A DNA stretch of 64,000 nucleotides from Taklimakanibacter sp050251035 (GTDB lineage Bacteria > Pseudomonadota > Alphaproteobacteria > Rhizobiales > Aestuariivirgaceae). The stretch spans positions 48,595-112,594 of the forward strand of contig JBFWNN010000007.1 of assembly GCA_050251035.1 (NCBI GenBank), given 5' to 3'. The position numbers and the translations under genes were made by a program. Below the pieces are notes generated by a model that saw only the letters and a list, made by a program, of their open reading frames with translations, made no database searches and was not told the DNA's origin. Below are positions 18,912 through 26,700 of the stretch, in pieces. The first letter of the stretch is position 1. Each line of letters begins with the position of its first letter.

Positions 18912-18939
18912 AACGGACGGCGCTCCTATGCCGTCCGTT
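18912..18939 (+). terminator. Perfect 10-bp hairpin between bamA and fabZ
   Basis: AACGGACGGC (18912-18921) pairs fully with GCCGTCCGTT (18930-18939) over an 8-base loop. The sequence after it, GTCGTTTGAGG, has only a short T-run and contains the fabZ ribosome site. It may be a weak terminator after bamA or an attenuator for fabZ. Confidence 0.5.
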
Positions 18940-18959
18940 GTCGTTTGAGGATGTGCGGC

Positions 18960-19436
18960 ATGCCTGACACAGGAGAACCCAGAACGCTCGCGAGCGCCGA
19001 CATTGCGCGCATCATGCAGCTTCTGCCGCACCGTTACCCGTTTCTGCTGATCGACAGGCTGGTCGACCTCGACGGGGAGCAATCGGGGGTCGGCATCAAG
19101 AACGTCACCATGAACGAGCCGTTCTTCCAGGGACATTTTCCGGGCCGGCCGGTCATGCCGGGCGTCCTCCTCATCGAATGCATGGCCCAGACGGCCGGCG
19201 CGCTGGTGCTCAATCACCTGGGTGACGAGCACGCCGGCAAGCTCGTCTTCTTCATGTCGATCGACAAGGCCCGCTTCCGCAAGCCGGTGGTTCCAGGCGA
19301 CACGGTGCGCTTCCCGGTCAAGCTCATCCAGCGCCGCCCGCCGGTCTGGCGCTATGCGGCGGTGGCCATCGTCGACGGCAAGAAGGTGGCCGAAGCCGAG
19401 ATCGGCGCCATGCTGATCAACGAGCGCGGCCAGTAG
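18960..19436 (+). CDS. fabZ: 3-hydroxyacyl-ACP dehydratase FabZ
   Basis: A 158-residue hot-dog-fold dehydratase of type II fatty acid synthesis. The catalytic histidine is H24 in LPHRYPFLLIDR; GHFPG is at 58-62 and the catalytic glutamate is E73 in MPGVLLIE. I chose the ATG at 18960, 9 bases after GAGG; ATG 18951 and TTG 18945 are in frame but badly placed for that ribosome site. In related genomes this gene lies between lpxD and lpxA; here neither is present. Confidence 0.96.
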   Translation: MPDTGEPRTLASADIARIMQLLPHRYPFLLIDRLVDLDGEQSGVGIKNVTMNEPFFQGHFPGRPVMPGVLLIECMAQTAGALVLNHLGDEHAGKLVFFMSIDKARFRKPVVPGDTVRFPVKLIQRRPPVWRYAAVAIVDGKKVAEAEIGAMLINERGQ

Positions 19437-19532
19437 GGCGGGCGTCGCGGATCCATCACCCGCCGCCACGGCAAGTCATCCATCTCCACGAGACACTATT
19501 GAGCACAACCTATTATGCTCTATTCCTATTAT

Positions 19533-19548
19533 TATAGTTTGGACTACA
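19533..19548. promoter_or_regulatory. Distal TetR-type operator
   Basis: TATAGTTTGGACTACA is an imperfect palindrome (7-2-7) that closely matches the perfect operator at 19586, 53 bases downstream. Position upstream of the TetR gene suggests a second binding site for the same repressor. Confidence 0.5.
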
Positions 19549-19562
19549 CAAAAACGGTCTGC

Positions 19563-19591
19563 TTGCAGGTGTCCGTTGAGAATTTTATAGT
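19563..19591 (+). promoter_or_regulatory. Probable promoter of the TetR gene
   Basis: TTGCAG (19563-19568) and TATAGT (19586-19591) are 17 bases apart. The -10 element lies inside the perfect palindrome at 19586-19601, so a bound repressor would block this promoter directly. Confidence 0.5.
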
Positions 19592-19601
19592 CCAGACTAT
19601 A
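19586..19601. promoter_or_regulatory. Proximal TetR operator, perfect palindrome
   Basis: TATAGTCCAGACTATA is a perfect 7-2-7 inverted repeat overlapping the -10 element and ending 14 bases before the TetR start codon, the classic arrangement of an autoregulated TetR-family gene. Confidence 0.6.
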
Positions 19602-19615
19602 GAAGGATCTTTGGG

Positions 19616-20224
19616 ATGATGAAGAGAGGCCGGCCGGCCGGTTTCGATCGTGGCACGGCGGTCCGGCAGGCGATGGAGGTATTCTGGGCGCGGGGCTTCG
19701 AGGGCACGACCCTCGAGGATCTGCAGGCGGCCATGGGCGGCATCAACCCGCCGAGCTTCTACAACGCCTTCGGGTCGAAGGAGAAACTGTTCCGCGAGGC
19801 GGCCAATCTCTATGCCGCGACCATTGGCGAGGCTGCCCTGGAGATCCTCCTGCACGAGGACAGGCCGGCGCGCGCGGCGATCGAGGCGATGCTGCGGCGG
19901 ACGGCCAAATCCTCCTCGCAGCCGGACAGGCCGCATGGCTGCCTGCTGGTCCTCGGAGCCGTGAATTGCGCCCCCGCCAACCGGGGGGCGCAAGCCTATC
20001 TGCAGGCGCTCAGGCAGCGCGCCCCCAAGGCCATCCGGCAAAGGCTGGCGCGGGCGGTCGAGAAGGGGGAACTTTCTCCGGGCATCGATCTCGATCGCAT
20101 TGCGGCTTTTTACGCGACCGTCCTCCATGGCCTCGGCATCCGCGCCGGCGACGGCGCGCCGCGCGCGGTGCTGCTGGCGGCGGTGGAAGGCGCCATGGCC
20201 GCCTGGGAACCCCTCACACGTTAG
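19616..20224 (+). CDS. TetR/AcrR family transcriptional repressor
   Basis: A 202-residue TetR-type regulator. The N-terminal helix-turn-helix (about 6-52) includes TTLEDLQAAMGGINPPSFYNAFGSKEKLF; the C-terminal ligand domain is of the AcrR type, with CLLVLGAVNC near the middle. The ATG at 19616 (or 19619) has AAGGA 8 bases upstream. Two matching palindromes lie in its promoter, so it likely represses itself. No divergent or downstream target gene shares its operon: fabZ is upstream on the same strand and gltA converges. It stands where lpxA-lpxI-lpxB are found in relatives. Confidence 0.92.
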   Translation: MMKRGRPAGFDRGTAVRQAMEVFWARGFEGTTLEDLQAAMGGINPPSFYNAFGSKEKLFREAANLYAATIGEAALEILLHEDRPARAAIEAMLRRTAKSSSQPDRPHGCLLVLGAVNCAPANRGAQAYLQALRQRAPKAIRQRLARAVEKGELSPGIDLDRIAAFYATVLHGLGIRAGDGAPRAVLLAAVEGAMAAWEPLTR

Positions 20225-20243
20225 ACCCGCGGCTGGGTTGACG

Positions 20244-21575
20244 CTACTTCCCGCGCTTGCTCATCGGCACGTAATCGCGCCGCGGCGCCCCGGTATAGAG
20301 CTGGCGCGGGCGGCCGATGCGCTGCGAGGGGTCTTCGATCATCTCCTTCCACTGGGCGATCCAGCCCACCGTGCGCGCCACCGCGAACAGCACCGTGAAC
20401 ATGCTGGTCGGGAAGCCGAGGGCTCTCAGGATGATGCCTGAATAGAAGTCGACATTGGGATAGAGCTTGCGCTCGATGAAATAGCTGTCATTGAGCGCCA
20501 CGCGCTCGAGCTCGCGCGCCACGTCGAGCAGGGGGTCGTCCTTGATGCCGAGCTCGCCCAGCACCTCGTGTGCCGTTTTCTGCATGATCTTGGCGCGCGG
20601 ATCGTAGTTTTTGTAGACGCGGTGGCCGAAGCCCATCAGCCGGACATGGGCGTTCTTGTCCTTCACCTTGGTGATGAATTCCGGGATCTTGTTGGCATCG
20701 CCGATCTCTTCCAGCATTTTGAGCGCCGCTTCGTTGGCGCCGCCATGCGCCGGACCCCACAGGCAGGCGATGCCGGCGGCGATGCAGGCGAAGGGATTGG
20801 CGCCCGAGGAGCCGGCGAGGCGCACCGTCGAGGTCGAGGCGTTCTGCTCGTGATCGGCATGCAGGATGAAGATTCGGTCCATGGCGCGCGCCAGGATCGG
20901 ATTGACCTTGTAGTCCTCGCACGGCACCGCAAAGCACATGCGCAGGAAGTTGGCGGCGTAGGACAGGTCGTTCTTGGGATAAACAAAGGGCTGGCCGATA
21001 TGGTATTTGTAGGCCATCGCCGCGATCGTCGGCAGCTTGGCGATCATGCGCCGGGACGCGATCTCGCGCTGCTTGGGATCGTTGATGTCGGTCGAGTCGT
21101 GATAGAAGGCCGACATGGCGCCGACCACGCCGACCATGACCGCCATCGGATGCGCGTCGCGCCGGAACCCCTGATAGAAGCGGGTCATCTGCTCATGGAT
21201 CATCGTGTGCATGGTGATCGCATGCTCGAATTCGCGCCGCTGCACCGGCGTCGGCAGGTCGCCGTAATAGAGCAGGTAGCAGGTTTCGAGGAAGTCGCCA
21301 TGCTCGGCCAGCTGATCGATCGGATAGCCGCGATAGAGCAGCACGCCTTCGTCGCCGTCGATGAAGGTGATGTCGGACTCGCAGGCCGCGGTCGAGGTGA
21401 AACCGGGATCGTAGGTGAATATGCCGGCATCGCGGTAGAGATGGCCGATATCGACGACGTCCGGACCGAGCGTGCCTTTCTTGACGGCGAGATCGTAGGA
21501 TTTGTTGCCGAGCGTGAGCGTGGCGGTCTCGTCCTTCGCCACTTCGGTGGGTTTCTTGGCGGCTGCGTTTGTCAT
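20244..21575 (-). CDS. gltA: Citrate synthase
   Basis: A 443-residue type II (hexameric, Gram-negative type) citrate synthase that condenses oxaloacetate and acetyl-CoA. Active-site regions are intact: the histidine in WGPAHGGANEAALKML, the GFGHRVYKNYDPRA segment, and the aspartate near NVDFYSGIILRALGFP. The start has AGGAAC about 6 bases upstream. It lies 61 bases after gltX on the same strand and appears to have its own promoter. Confidence 0.98.
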   Translation of the reverse strand: MTNAAAKKPTEVAKDETATLTLGNKSYDLAVKKGTLGPDVVDIGHLYRDAGIFTYDPGFTSTAACESDITFIDGDEGVLLYRGYPIDQLAEHGDFLETCYLLYYGDLPTPVQRREFEHAITMHTMIHEQMTRFYQGFRRDAHPMAVMVGVVGAMSAFYHDSTDINDPKQREIASRRMIAKLPTIAAMAYKYHIGQPFVYPKNDLSYAANFLRMCFAVPCEDYKVNPILARAMDRIFILHADHEQNASTSTVRLAGSSGANPFACIAAGIACLWGPAHGGANEAALKMLEEIGDANKIPEFITKVKDKNAHVRLMGFGHRVYKNYDPRAKIMQKTAHEVLGELGIKDDPLLDVARELERVALNDSYFIERKLYPNVDFYSGIILRALGFPTSMFTVLFAVARTVGWIAQWKEMIEDPSQRIGRPRQLYTGAPRRDYVPMSKRGK

Positions 21576-21611
21576 GGTTATGTTCCTGCCGTTTTCCGCT
21601 GCTTCCAGCGA

Positions 21612-21640
21612 AGTTTATTGCACTGCAGCATGACGGTCAA
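21612..21640 (-). promoter_or_regulatory. Probable gltA promoter
   Basis: On the minus strand TTGACC (21640-21635) and TAAACT (21617-21612) are 17 bases apart. The -35 overlaps the gltX stop codon. This would let citrate synthase be expressed independently of gltX. Confidence 0.5.
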
Positions 21641-23061
21641 CTTAACTTAAGGCCATCCCCAATACGGTTTAACGACTCTTCGCGTCCGAGCACGTCGAGA
21701 ACATCGAAGATACCAGGCGACGTGCTCGTTCCGGTAAGCGTCGCGCGCAAGGGTTGCGCGAGCTTGCCGAGCTTGATGCCGGTCGCTTCGGCATGGGCCT
21801 TCACCGCAGCCTCCAGGCTCGCGGCATTCCATTCCGTGGCGGCGAGGACGGGCAGCAATCCCTGCAGGGCAGCCATGCCGCCATCGGCCATGATCTGCCT
21901 GGCCTTCTCGTCGAGCGCCAGCGGGCGTGAGGCGAACAGATACTGCGCGCTCTTCATCAGGTCGAGAAGGGTTTTGGCGCGTTCCTTGAGGCCCGGCATC
22001 GCGCGGGTGAGCTTGGCGCGCATGGGCGCGTCGATGCGCGCCAGGAGTTCGGGACCGCCAGCGACATGCGGCAGGAACCCAAGGAAGGCCGCGACGAGTT
22101 CGTCATCGGGCGTGCTGCGCATGTAATGGCCGTTCAGGTTCTCGAGCTTGACGAAATCGAAGCGCGACGGTGACTTGCCGAGACCATTGAAGTCGAACCA
22201 GGAGACCATCTGTTCGGTCGAGAATATCTCGTCGTCGCCATGGCTCCAGCCGAGGCGCGCCAGATAGTTGCGCACCGCGGCCGGCAGGTAGCCCATGGCG
22301 CGATAGGCCTCGACCCCGAGCGCGCCGTGGCGCTTCGACAATTTGGCGCCGTCCGGTCCATGGATCAGCGGCACATGCGCCATCTCGGGCACCGGCCAGC
22401 CCATCGCTTTGTATATCTGCGTCTGGCGCGCCGCATTGGTGAGATGATCGACCCCGCGGATGATATGGGTGACTCCCATGTCGTGATCATCGACGACCAC
22501 CGAGAGATTGTAGGTGGGGTTGCCGTCGGACCTGAGGATGATGAGATCGTCGAGCTCCTTGTTCTGGAACACGACACGGCCCATCACATGATCCTCGATC
22601 ACGGTCTCGCCGTCCTGGGGCGCCCGGAACCGGATGGCAGGCTTGAGGCCGGCCGGTGCCGTTGCGGGATCGCGGTCGCGCCAGGTGCCGTCATAACGGA
22701 CGGGGCGTTTTTCCGCTTCCGCTCTCTCGCGCATCTGCTGCAGCTCCTGGGGCGTGCAATAGCAGCGATAGGCATGCCCCTTGGCGAGCAGGATTTCGGC
22801 CACCTCGCGGTGGCGCGAGGCGCGGGCATATTGCGACACGGCCTCGCCGTCCCAGTCGATCCCGAGCCAGGTCAGGCCGTCGAGGATCGCCTCGACCGCT
22901 TCCGCCGTCGAACGTTCCCGGTCGGTGTCCTCGATGCGCAACAGCATCTTGCCGCCCTTGGCCTTGGCATAGGCCCAGTTGAACAGGGCGGTGCGGCCGC
23001 CGCCTATATGGAGGAAACCGGTGGGCGAGGGGGCAAAGCGGGTAACGACGGACGATGACAT
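21637..23061 (-). CDS. gltX: Glutamate--tRNA ligase
   Basis: A 474-residue class I aminoacyl-tRNA synthetase charging tRNA-Glu. The HIGH-type motif is HIGGG (18-22) in PSPTGFLHIGG; the KMSKS-type motif appears as KLSKRHG near residue 250. The open frame runs upstream for 110 more codons, but the ATG at 23061 gives the family N-terminus VTRFAPSPTG and has AAAGG before it. Divergent from comEC, with an 80-base gap. Whether it also charges tRNA-Gln depends on gatCAB, not in this window. Confidence 0.97.
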   Translation of the reverse strand: MSSSVVTRFAPSPTGFLHIGGGRTALFNWAYAKAKGGKMLLRIEDTDRERSTAEAVEAILDGLTWLGIDWDGEAVSQYARASRHREVAEILLAKGHAYRCYCTPQELQQMRERAEAEKRPVRYDGTWRDRDPATAPAGLKPAIRFRAPQDGETVIEDHVMGRVVFQNKELDDLIILRSDGNPTYNLSVVVDDHDMGVTHIIRGVDHLTNAARQTQIYKAMGWPVPEMAHVPLIHGPDGAKLSKRHGALGVEAYRAMGYLPAAVRNYLARLGWSHGDDEIFSTEQMVSWFDFNGLGKSPSRFDFVKLENLNGHYMRSTPDDELVAAFLGFLPHVAGGPELLARIDAPMRAKLTRAMPGLKERAKTLLDLMKSAQYLFASRPLALDEKARQIMADGGMAALQGLLPVLAATEWNAASLEAAVKAHAEATGIKLGKLAQPLRATLTGTSTSPGIFDVLDVLGREESLNRIGDGLKLS

Positions 23062-23141
23062 GGCCGCCTTTCTTGGCAATGATGGGTCAGGGATCGGGCC
23101 GGGCTTAGCACAAGGGTGAAGCCGGTCAAAGGGGCGGTGGC

Positions 23142-25289
23142 GTGGCGGAGTGGGTTCAGGGCACGGTCGCTGAGGACGGCACGGGACGGGCCTGGTGGCG
23201 CGACAGGGCGAAGGCCGTCCTTGCCGCCCAAAGGGGAAGCTCCTTCCTCTGGACGCCGCTCTGGCTGATGGTGGGCATCGCGATCTACTTCGCATTGCCG
23301 CGCGAGCCGCCGCCTTTGGCCTTCGCGCTGATCGCGGCGATCCTGGCGCTCCTTGTTTTCGGCATCCGTGCGCGACGCAGCCGCGCCGCAAAGGTGCTTT
23401 TGCTGGTCCTCTTCGGCTTCTGCCTGATCAAGGCCAGGACCGAATGGGTCGCGGCGCCGACCCTGCGCGCGCCGACCGGCGAGGCGCAGCTTTCGGGCAT
23501 CGTCGAGGATTTCGAAAGACGCGGGGCCAAGCGCGCGGTCGCCATCCTGCGCGTTGTCGAGTTGACCGGCGCGGGCGTCACCCTGAAGCCGGCGCGCGCC
23601 CGTGTCACGATGACAGGCGCCACGTCCTTGCGTCCCGGGCAAATGATCAGGGCGAAAGCGCAGCTCTTCCCCTTGCCGACGCCGGTCGTGCCAGGCGGCT
23701 TTGATTATGGTCGCGGCCTGTGGTTCCAGGGCATCGGAGCGACCGGCAGGCTCTATGGCAATGTCGAGGTGGGGGGAACGAATCCGTCCTGGCTCCTGCG
23801 CTTCCGGGCCGGTCTCGAGGATGTGCGCGACGCCATTGGCGAGCGCATCCGGGCCGTGCTGCCGGCCGAGCGCAGCGGTATCGCCGAAGCGATGATCACC
23901 GGTGAAAGGGGCACCATCCCGCGCGACGTGAATGAGAGCCTCCAGGCCTCGGGGCTCGCCCATATACTTTCGATCTCTGGCCTTCACATGTCGCTCGTGG
24001 CGGGCCTGTCCTTCTGGCTGGTGCGCGCCATGCTTGCCCTGTCGCCGACGCTGGCGGTCGCCTATCCGATCAAGAAATGGGCGGCGGTCGCGGGCCTCGT
24101 GATGGGCTTCGTCTATCTGCTTTTGGCCAGCGCCTCGGTGGCGACCGAGCGCTCCTACATCATGCTGGCGGTCATGTTCATCGCCATCCTCGCCGATCGC
24201 CCGGCACTGTCGATGCGCAATCTCGCCATTGCGGCCCTGATCATCCTCGTCGTCGCTCCCGAGGCGGCGCTCACCGCCGGCCTGCAGATGTCGTTTCTCG
24301 CCGTCATGGGCCTACTCGCCGTTCACGACGCGTGGGGCAAATGGCTGGCGCACGGCGACGTGGTCGATCACGGCTTCCCGCATCGCGCCGCGAGCGTCGT
24401 CTTCCGCCTGTTTTGCGCCGCGGCGCTCACCAGCATCGCCGCCGGCGGCCTGTCCTCGATCGCGGCGGCGTATCATTTCGGCCGCCTGGCGCCGTATAGC
24501 CTGATCGCCAATCTCCTGGCCTTGCCGGTGATGTCGTTTCTGGTCATGCCGCCGGCCTTGTTCTCGGTGCTCGCCATGCCTTTGGGCCTCGAGGCCGTGC
24601 CGTTGCGCGTGATGGATGCCGGACTCCTTCTGGTTCAGGCGATCTCGGACTGGGTCGTGAGCCTGCCCGGATCGCAGGGGCACATACCCACTCTGCCTCT
24701 GGGACCGGCCTTGCTGCTGACGCTGGCGGCGATCGTGCTCTGCCTGACGCGAGGCTCGATGCGCCTTCTGGCGCTTCCCCTGGCCGCGGTCGCGCTTCTC
24801 ACCGCGGGTCTCGCCCAGCGGCCGGACATCTATGTCGAGCCGACAGCCAAGACGGTCGCGATCCGCGGCGCCGGCGGCGAACTCGTGCCGGCCGGGCCGC
24901 GCCGCGGCCGTTTCGCGGTCGACCAGTGGCTCAGGGCCGATGGCGACGCCGCCACGCTTGCGGAAGCGGCAGGCCGGGCCGGCTGGTCATGCGAAGGGCA
25001 GGTCTGCCGTGCCACGGTCAGGGACAAGCGCGTCCTCTACTTGCCGCAGGAGAAGCTCGCCATGACCATACCCTGCGCCGAGGCCGATATCCTCATCGCC
25101 GCCTTTCCGCTGCGTGGCCGCTGCCATGCGGTGCCCCTGCGGATAGATCGGTTCTCGGTCTGGCGCGCCGGCGCCCATGCCCTCTATGTGGCGGATGGCG
25201 CCGTCCGGGTCGAAACCGCGCGGGGCCGGCAGGGCGTGCGGCCGTGGACCGTCATTCCCGAACCGCGTCGCAAGGACACATCGCGCTGA
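23142..25289 (+). CDS. comEC: ComEC/Rec2-family membrane channel protein
   Basis: A 715-residue polytopic membrane protein from a GTG start at 23142 with GGGG 8 bases upstream. It has an N-terminal hydrophobic segment with a soluble OB-like (DUF4131) domain, then the Competence domain with LAHILSISGLHMSLVAG and about ten helices. In naturally competent bacteria ComEC carries single-stranded DNA across the inner membrane. The C-terminal part (from about 565) resembles the metallo-beta-lactamase-like region, but I see no HxHxDH zinc motif, as is common in this lineage. Divergent from gltX. Confidence 0.92.
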   Translation: MAEWVQGTVAEDGTGRAWWRDRAKAVLAAQRGSSFLWTPLWLMVGIAIYFALPREPPPLAFALIAAILALLVFGIRARRSRAAKVLLLVLFGFCLIKARTEWVAAPTLRAPTGEAQLSGIVEDFERRGAKRAVAILRVVELTGAGVTLKPARARVTMTGATSLRPGQMIRAKAQLFPLPTPVVPGGFDYGRGLWFQGIGATGRLYGNVEVGGTNPSWLLRFRAGLEDVRDAIGERIRAVLPAERSGIAEAMITGERGTIPRDVNESLQASGLAHILSISGLHMSLVAGLSFWLVRAMLALSPTLAVAYPIKKWAAVAGLVMGFVYLLLASASVATERSYIMLAVMFIAILADRPALSMRNLAIAALIILVVAPEAALTAGLQMSFLAVMGLLAVHDAWGKWLAHGDVVDHGFPHRAASVVFRLFCAAALTSIAAGGLSSIAAAYHFGRLAPYSLIANLLALPVMSFLVMPPALFSVLAMPLGLEAVPLRVMDAGLLLVQAISDWVVSLPGSQGHIPTLPLGPALLLTLAAIVLCLTRGSMRLLALPLAAVALLTAGLAQRPDIYVEPTAKTVAIRGAGGELVPAGPRRGRFAVDQWLRADGDAATLAEAAGRAGWSCEGQVCRATVRDKRVLYLPQEKLAMTIPCAEADILIAAFPLRGRCHAVPLRIDRFSVWRAGAHALYVADGAVRVETARGRQGVRPWTVIPEPRRKDTSR

Positions 25290-25315
25290 GCTGGCGAAAG
25301 GTGTTGGTTGCGGCC

Positions 25316-25615
25316 ATGACGCGAGAACCATCCCAGGCCACCGCCGCGCTGACCGATTTGCGCCGGCAGATAGACGTCCTCGACGGCGAGCTCGTCGCGC
25401 TGCTCGCCAAGCGCCAGCGCTGCGTCGAGAGCGTCATCGAGATCAAGCGCCAGGCGAAGCTGCCGGCCCGCATACCGGAGCGCATCGAGGAGGTCCTGGC
25501 GCGCGTGCGCGGGCTCGCCGAGGCGGAACGGCTCGAGCCCGATCTCGCCGTGACCCTGTGGCGCGAGATGATCGAGGGCTTCATCGCCTATGAGGAGCGC
25601 GCGCTCGCCAAGTAA
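25316..25615 (+). CDS. Chorismate mutase, AroQ class
   Basis: A 99-residue all-helical protein of the AroQ fold, which turns chorismate into prephenate for Phe/Tyr synthesis. LRRQIDVLDGELVALLAKRQ aligns with the first helix of E. coli P-protein mutase, including its arginines; further basic residues lie in IKRQAK and IPERIEE. The position of E. coli Gln88 appears to be glutamate (YEER). It starts 26 bases after comEC on the same strand; the upstream open frame runs through comEC and is not coding. An isochorismate-pyruvate lyase role cannot be excluded. Confidence 0.85.
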   Translation: MTREPSQATAALTDLRRQIDVLDGELVALLAKRQRCVESVIEIKRQAKLPARIPERIEEVLARVRGLAEAERLEPDLAVTLWREMIEGFIAYEERALAK

Positions 25616-25621
25616 GGCGTT

Positions 25622-26698
25622 TCAATCGCAGATTTTCTTCAGGCTGGCCCAGTCGGCATCCGTGAGTACGGGGCGCGCCGCCGTGCCTTCGGGCAAAGGC
25701 TTGATGGCGTCGACGCGTTCCTTGGTCACCGGATGCGTCGACATCATGTCGCTCACCGTGCCGAAGATGCCGCCGGAGGAGCCCTGGTCGCCCTCGAGCT
25801 TCATGACCCGCTCGAAGAACCGCTTGAGCCCCAGGGGATCGATGGCGGCCTTGTTGAGCTCGTCCAGCGCGAAGCTGTCGGCTTCCCGCTCCGCATCACG
25901 CGAATACCGCAGGATCGCCAGCAGGCCGGCAAGGCCGCTGATCGTGTCGCCGCCGCCCGAGGCGATCTTGAGCAGGAGCTCGATGCCCATGGCGCGCACG
26001 ATCTGGGCCTCGGCATGGCGATGATAGACATGCCCCATCTCATGGGCGAGGACGCCCGCGACCTCTTCCGGCGCTCCGGCGGTCTCGATCAGCTTCTTGG
26101 TGAGGACGATGCGGCCTCCCGGCAGCGCGAAGGCATTGATGATGCCGATGTCATAGATCTTCAGCTCGAAAGCGGGGGCCTCGGGGTTGCCTTCGGCGAG
26201 CCTGGCCGCCAGGACGCCCAGCGTCGCATTGGTCTTGCTGGTGGCGCAGAGCTTGGCGCCATTGGATAATGTCGCTTCGACCTGATCGCCCAGGCTGTTG
26301 CGCCAGCTCTCGGGCAGGATGGCGGCGAGCGTCTGTGGCGCATAGGACAGGGTCAGATAGAGGACGCCGAGAGTGAGCAGGGCGCAGGCCGCGATGATCG
26401 CCGCCCAGCGCCCGGCTTTCCTGACATTGATGCCGCCGGCCAGATGCGGCGCGCGCGCCACGAGCTCGCGCGTGAACGCTTCCTGGGTGATCACCAGGCG
26501 GGCGCCGGGTACCGCGTCATGGCCGAGCCGCGCCGGATGGCCCGGCCGGAGCGGAGCGATCGCGACAAGCCCCGAGAGCGACCAGATCCGCCGCGGCACC
26601 CCCGGCCCTTCGATGGCGAGCCCCTCCGGCGCGAGCTCGGCCGCTACCAGGTGATCTCGGGCGATCTCGCCGTCGAAGAACCGGGCGTCGACTCGCAT
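25622..26698 (-). CDS. M48 family zinc metalloprotease
   Basis: A 358-residue membrane-bound peptidase. The first 85 residues form a separate small domain (DUF7092 type); one membrane helix is at about 96-118; the M48 domain holds HEMGH (219-223) and the third zinc ligand region EREAD (270-274). Members degrade or process envelope proteins. It begins 2 bases after the DUF898 gene stop, so the two are co-transcribed, a pairing seen in many proteobacteria. Converges with the chorismate mutase gene. Confidence 0.93.
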   Translation of the reverse strand: MRVDARFFDGEIARDHLVAAELAPEGLAIEGPGVPRRIWSLSGLVAIAPLRPGHPARLGHDAVPGARLVITQEAFTRELVARAPHLAGGINVRKAGRWAAIIAACALLTLGVLYLTLSYAPQTLAAILPESWRNSLGDQVEATLSNGAKLCATSKTNATLGVLAARLAEGNPEAPAFELKIYDIGIINAFALPGGRIVLTKKLIETAGAPEEVAGVLAHEMGHVYHRHAEAQIVRAMGIELLLKIASGGGDTISGLAGLLAILRYSRDAEREADSFALDELNKAAIDPLGLKRFFERVMKLEGDQGSSGGIFGTVSDMMSTHPVTKERVDAIKPLPEGTAARPVLTDADWASLKKICD

Positions 26699-26700
26699 GC

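Noticed and set aside
16512..19469. 985-codon open frame antisense to bamA and fabZ
   Set aside because: Both sense genes are certain; the antisense frame is long only because third-position GC removes stops.
20568..21650. 360-codon open frame antisense to gltA
   Set aside because: Citrate synthase is certain on the minus strand; the antisense product is His/Arg/Asp-rich and featureless.
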